Positions 62,000 through 64,000 of a stretch of 64,000 bases of DNA are shown here, piece by piece (positions within the stretch are counted from its first letter, which is position 1; each line of letters starts with the position of its first letter). The stretch covers positions 23,622 to 87,621 of the forward strand of contig CALEDV010000017.1 in assembly GCA_937949555.1 (NCBI GenBank). The letters run 5' to 3'. The position numbers were made by a program, and so were the translations under genes. Below the pieces are notes generated by a model. The model did no database searches, was not told the DNA's origin, and saw only the letters and a list, made by a program, of their open reading frames with translations. The stretch comes from an uncultured bacterium. GTDB lineage: Bacteria; Nitrospirota; Thermodesulfovibrionia; Thermodesulfovibrionales; Dissulfurispiraceae.

Positions 62000-63529
62000 T
62001 TAAGACTCCTGGGTAACCCTTAATACCTCAGTATAGGTTGTGAGCCCCTTGATAACCTTTTGTAATCCCTCTTCCAAAAGAGTTACCATACCTCTCTTCC
62101 TTGCCTCAGCCCTTATAACATTGGCATCAGAGTTTTTAAGAATCAGTGTCCTTATTGAGTCATCAACAATCAGAAGTTCATAAATACCCATCCTTCCGTA
62201 AAATCCAGTATGGGCACAGTGTTCACAACCTCTACCCTTAAAGAGCTCGAAGTCTTTAATTCCCCAGTGCAATTCTATATCTTCCCTTCCAAGATCATTA
62301 GGATCTTTCATCTTGCACTCTGGACAGATAACCCTCACAAGCCTTTGAGCAAGTATGCCCCGTATTGTAGATGAGAGCAGAAAACTTTCTACCCCCATAT
62401 CAATCAGACGGGTTATGGCGCTTGGTGCATCATTTGTATGGAGTGTTGAAAAGACCAGATGCCCCGTAAGAGATGATTGAATAGCTATCTCCGCAGTCTC
62501 GAGGTCTCTGATCTCTCCTATCATTATAATATCTGGATCCTGTCTCACTATATGCCTTAGGGCTGAGGCAAAATTAAGTCCAATGTTTGGTTTAACCTGA
62601 ATCTGATTAACCCCTTTAAGCTGATATTCCACAGGGTCCTCTACAGTAATAATCTTTTTATCGGGAGAGTTAATCTTGTCCAGGGCACCATAAAGGGTAG
62701 TGGTCTTACCACTGCCTGTGGGACCAGTAACCAAGATAATCCCGTTTGGCTTCCTTATGAGTCCCTCAAAGGCTTGCAAGGTATCAGGGAAAAAACCCAG
62801 GGCTGGAAGATCTATGATAATACCTTCCTTGCGAAGTATCCTCATTACAACACTTTCTCCATATACTATGGGCACTGTGGATACCCTAAGATCTATCTCT
62901 TTTTCATTTACCTTTAGCTTTATCCTGCCATCCTGAGGCAGCCTCCTCTCTGCTATATTGAGCTTTGCCATTATCTTTAATCTTGAAACAATGGCAGCCT
63001 GGAGATTCTTAGGAATGGACTCTATCTCATGAAGCACCCCATCAATTCTGTATCTAACCTTCAGTTCATCCTCAAAGGGTTCAATGTGTATATCACTTGC
63101 CCTATTTTCTACAGCCCTCGTGATGAGTATATTCACAAGTCTTATAATCGGAGCCTCCGATGCAAGATCCTTCAGATGACCTATGTCTTCCTCTTCTTCA
63201 TTTTTAATAAAGGAAAAGCCTTCCTCTCCCAAATCCTCAATCATCTTATTGATATTCTGAGACTCCTGTCCGTAAAACCTTGAGAGGTATTCCTCAGCCG
63301 CCTCTGGGCTTATCTTATAAACCTGCACCTCCGCAGCAGAGGCTATCTCAAGGGCATCCACAGCCAATGGGTCAAAGGGATCTGAGAGGGCAATCTTAAG
63401 GCAGTTGTGTCTGTACTCAATAGGGATTATACGATTTTCCTGAATAAATCTTGAGGAGACATTATTAAGTACCAGCGGAACCTTAGGCAGATCCTCTATA
63501 GTCAATTCACCTAAAATCCTTTTTGTCAT
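62000..63529 (-). CDS. gspE: Type II secretion ATPase GspE
   Basis: The 509-residue assembly ATPase has the N-terminal T2SSE domain, Asp box (ASDIHIEPFEDE), Walker A GPTGSGKTTTLYGAL (about residue 265) and Walker B MIGEIRDLETAEIAIQSSL. A zinc tetracysteine motif follows (CPECKMKD ... CEHCAHTGFYGRMGIYE). It starts the gspE-F-H-I-J-K set; gspC, D, G, L and M are absent from the window. PilB of type IV pili is similar, but the GspH-K neighbours favour GspE. Confidence 0.93.
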   Translation of the reverse strand: MTKRILGELTIEDLPKVPLVLNNVSSRFIQENRIIPIEYRHNCLKIALSDPFDPLAVDALEIASAAEVQVYKISPEAAEEYLSRFYGQESQNINKMIEDLGEEGFSFIKNEEEEDIGHLKDLASEAPIIRLVNILITRAVENRASDIHIEPFEDELKVRYRIDGVLHEIESIPKNLQAAIVSRLKIMAKLNIAERRLPQDGRIKLKVNEKEIDLRVSTVPIVYGESVVMRILRKEGIIIDLPALGFFPDTLQAFEGLIRKPNGIILVTGPTGSGKTTTLYGALDKINSPDKKIITVEDPVEYQLKGVNQIQVKPNIGLNFASALRHIVRQDPDIIMIGEIRDLETAEIAIQSSLTGHLVFSTLHTNDAPSAITRLIDMGVESFLLSSTIRGILAQRLVRVICPECKMKDPNDLGREDIELHWGIKDFELFKGRGCEHCAHTGFYGRMGIYELLIVDDSIRTLILKNSDANVIRAEARKRGMVTLLEEGLQKVIKGLTTYTEVLRVTQES

Positions 63530-63579
63530 AGCCTAATTATATCCCAATCATCAGCAATTATTGTAGGAGCATAAGGAAG

Positions 63580-64000
63580 CTATACTCTTCCTAACGCCCT
63601 CTGCACTGTTTTTATTGCACAAAGCTCTCCGCACATACTACACACCTCGCTGTCCTGAGGCGGTCTTTCACCCCGCCAACTACGCACCCTATCAGGGTCA
63701 AAACTAAGGGCAATCTGCCCCTGCCAATCTAAATTTTTCCTGTAATGGGCCATCTTCTTATCCCTTTCTATGGCTGAAGGCAGACCCTTTGCAATATCCG
63801 CCGCATGAGCAGCGATCCTTGCGGCTATTACACCCTCTTTTACATCCTCCACATTTGGAAGTCTTATATGTTCAGCAGGGGTCACATAACACAAGAAATC
63901 AGCACCTGCCATCCCTGCCACCGCACCTCCTATGGCAGTAGCAATATGGTCATACCCCATTGCACAGTCTGTAACAAGGGGACCTAACACATAAAAAGGT
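63580..64000 (-). CDS. thiC: Phosphomethylpyrimidine synthase, C-terminal part
   Basis: The C-terminal 140 or so residues of ThiC are in the window and the N-terminal part lies beyond 64000. The block [20 protein letters not shown] (frame open through the edge) and the C-terminal cluster motif CSMCGELC (CX2CX4C) identify this atypical radical-SAM enzyme. It makes the thiamine pyrimidine from aminoimidazole ribotide. The motif is complete, so the visible portion looks intact. Confidence 0.95.
   Translation of the reverse strand, partial: PFYVLGPLVTDCAMGYDHIATAIGGAVAGMAGADFLCYVTPAEHIRLPNVEDVKEGVIAARIAAHAADIAKGLPSAIERDKKMAHYRKNLDWQGQIALSFDPDRVRSWRGERPPQDSEVCSMCGELCAIKTVQRALGRV

Overview
The window is a chromosomal segment of a Gram-negative bacterium (TonB/ExbBD, Pal/CpoB, TolC-type and type II secretion genes) that is moderately AT-rich by eye. 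Its respiration looks anaerobic: there are many multihaem c-type cytochromes, an NrfD-type quinone module, soluble NuoEFG-like flavoprotein genes and radical-SAM enzymes. Together with a bacterial HARP-type RNA-free RNase P gene and an SfsA-DUF123 fusion, this suggests the Nitrospirota (Thermodesulfovibrio-like) or a neighbouring phylum. That placement is an inference; there is no rRNA gene in the window.

Layout. 1-1.4 kb: pyrF and dcd. 1.4-7 kb: a TonB uptake locus (binding protein, outer-membrane receptor, TonB, ExbB, ExbD) read leftwards; the first two genes are each preceded by a related hairpin leader. 7.1-12.3 kb: an operon for a soluble NADH-type electron-transfer complex, namely a NuoE-like subunit fused to a response-regulator receiver, a NuoF-like flavoprotein, and a formate-dehydrogenase-like large subunit without its catalytic Cys/Sec. 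12.4-17.7 kb: a 224-bp miniature transposon relic that supplies the end of sfsA, a large phosphotransferase-like protein with a LamG-like tail, a decayed IS3 element and tRNA-Val. 17.9-22.6 kb: PBP1A, moaA, cpoB and pal. 23.1-26.7 kb: NrfD, a four-cluster ferredoxin, a dodecahaem c7-type cytochrome and a monohaem lipoprotein. 26.8-30 kb: tig-clpP-clpX. 30.2-32.3 kb: a methyltransferase-like gene and a radical-SAM gene. 32.4-35.9 kb: livHMGF without a binding protein. 36-42 kb: a YtkA-like protein and CusCBA metal efflux, then tRNA-Leu. 42.3-48 kb: an orphan DppB-type permease and a small surface-polysaccharide cluster. 48-50.3 kb: rsmE-rsfS-rlmH-HARP. 50.4-54.6 kb: hemL, two membrane-anchored multihaem cytochromes and a SurA-like protein. 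54.6-58.4 kb: MscS, MFS, tsaB, rimI and a small exported protein. 58.4-63.5 kb: gspE-F-H-I-J-K. The left edge of thiC closes the window.

How the parts fit. The two cytochrome loci share the same c7-type trihaem repeat and could carry electrons between the quinone pool and the periplasm or cell surface; hemL lies beside one of them. The TonB locus probably imports a metal chelate, and the paired leaders suggest its uptake genes are controlled by transcription attenuation or a riboswitch-like element. Many upstream genes on the plus strand lack a Shine-Dalgarno sequence and instead have a -10 box 5-12 bases before the start codon, which points to common leaderless or near-leaderless transcription.
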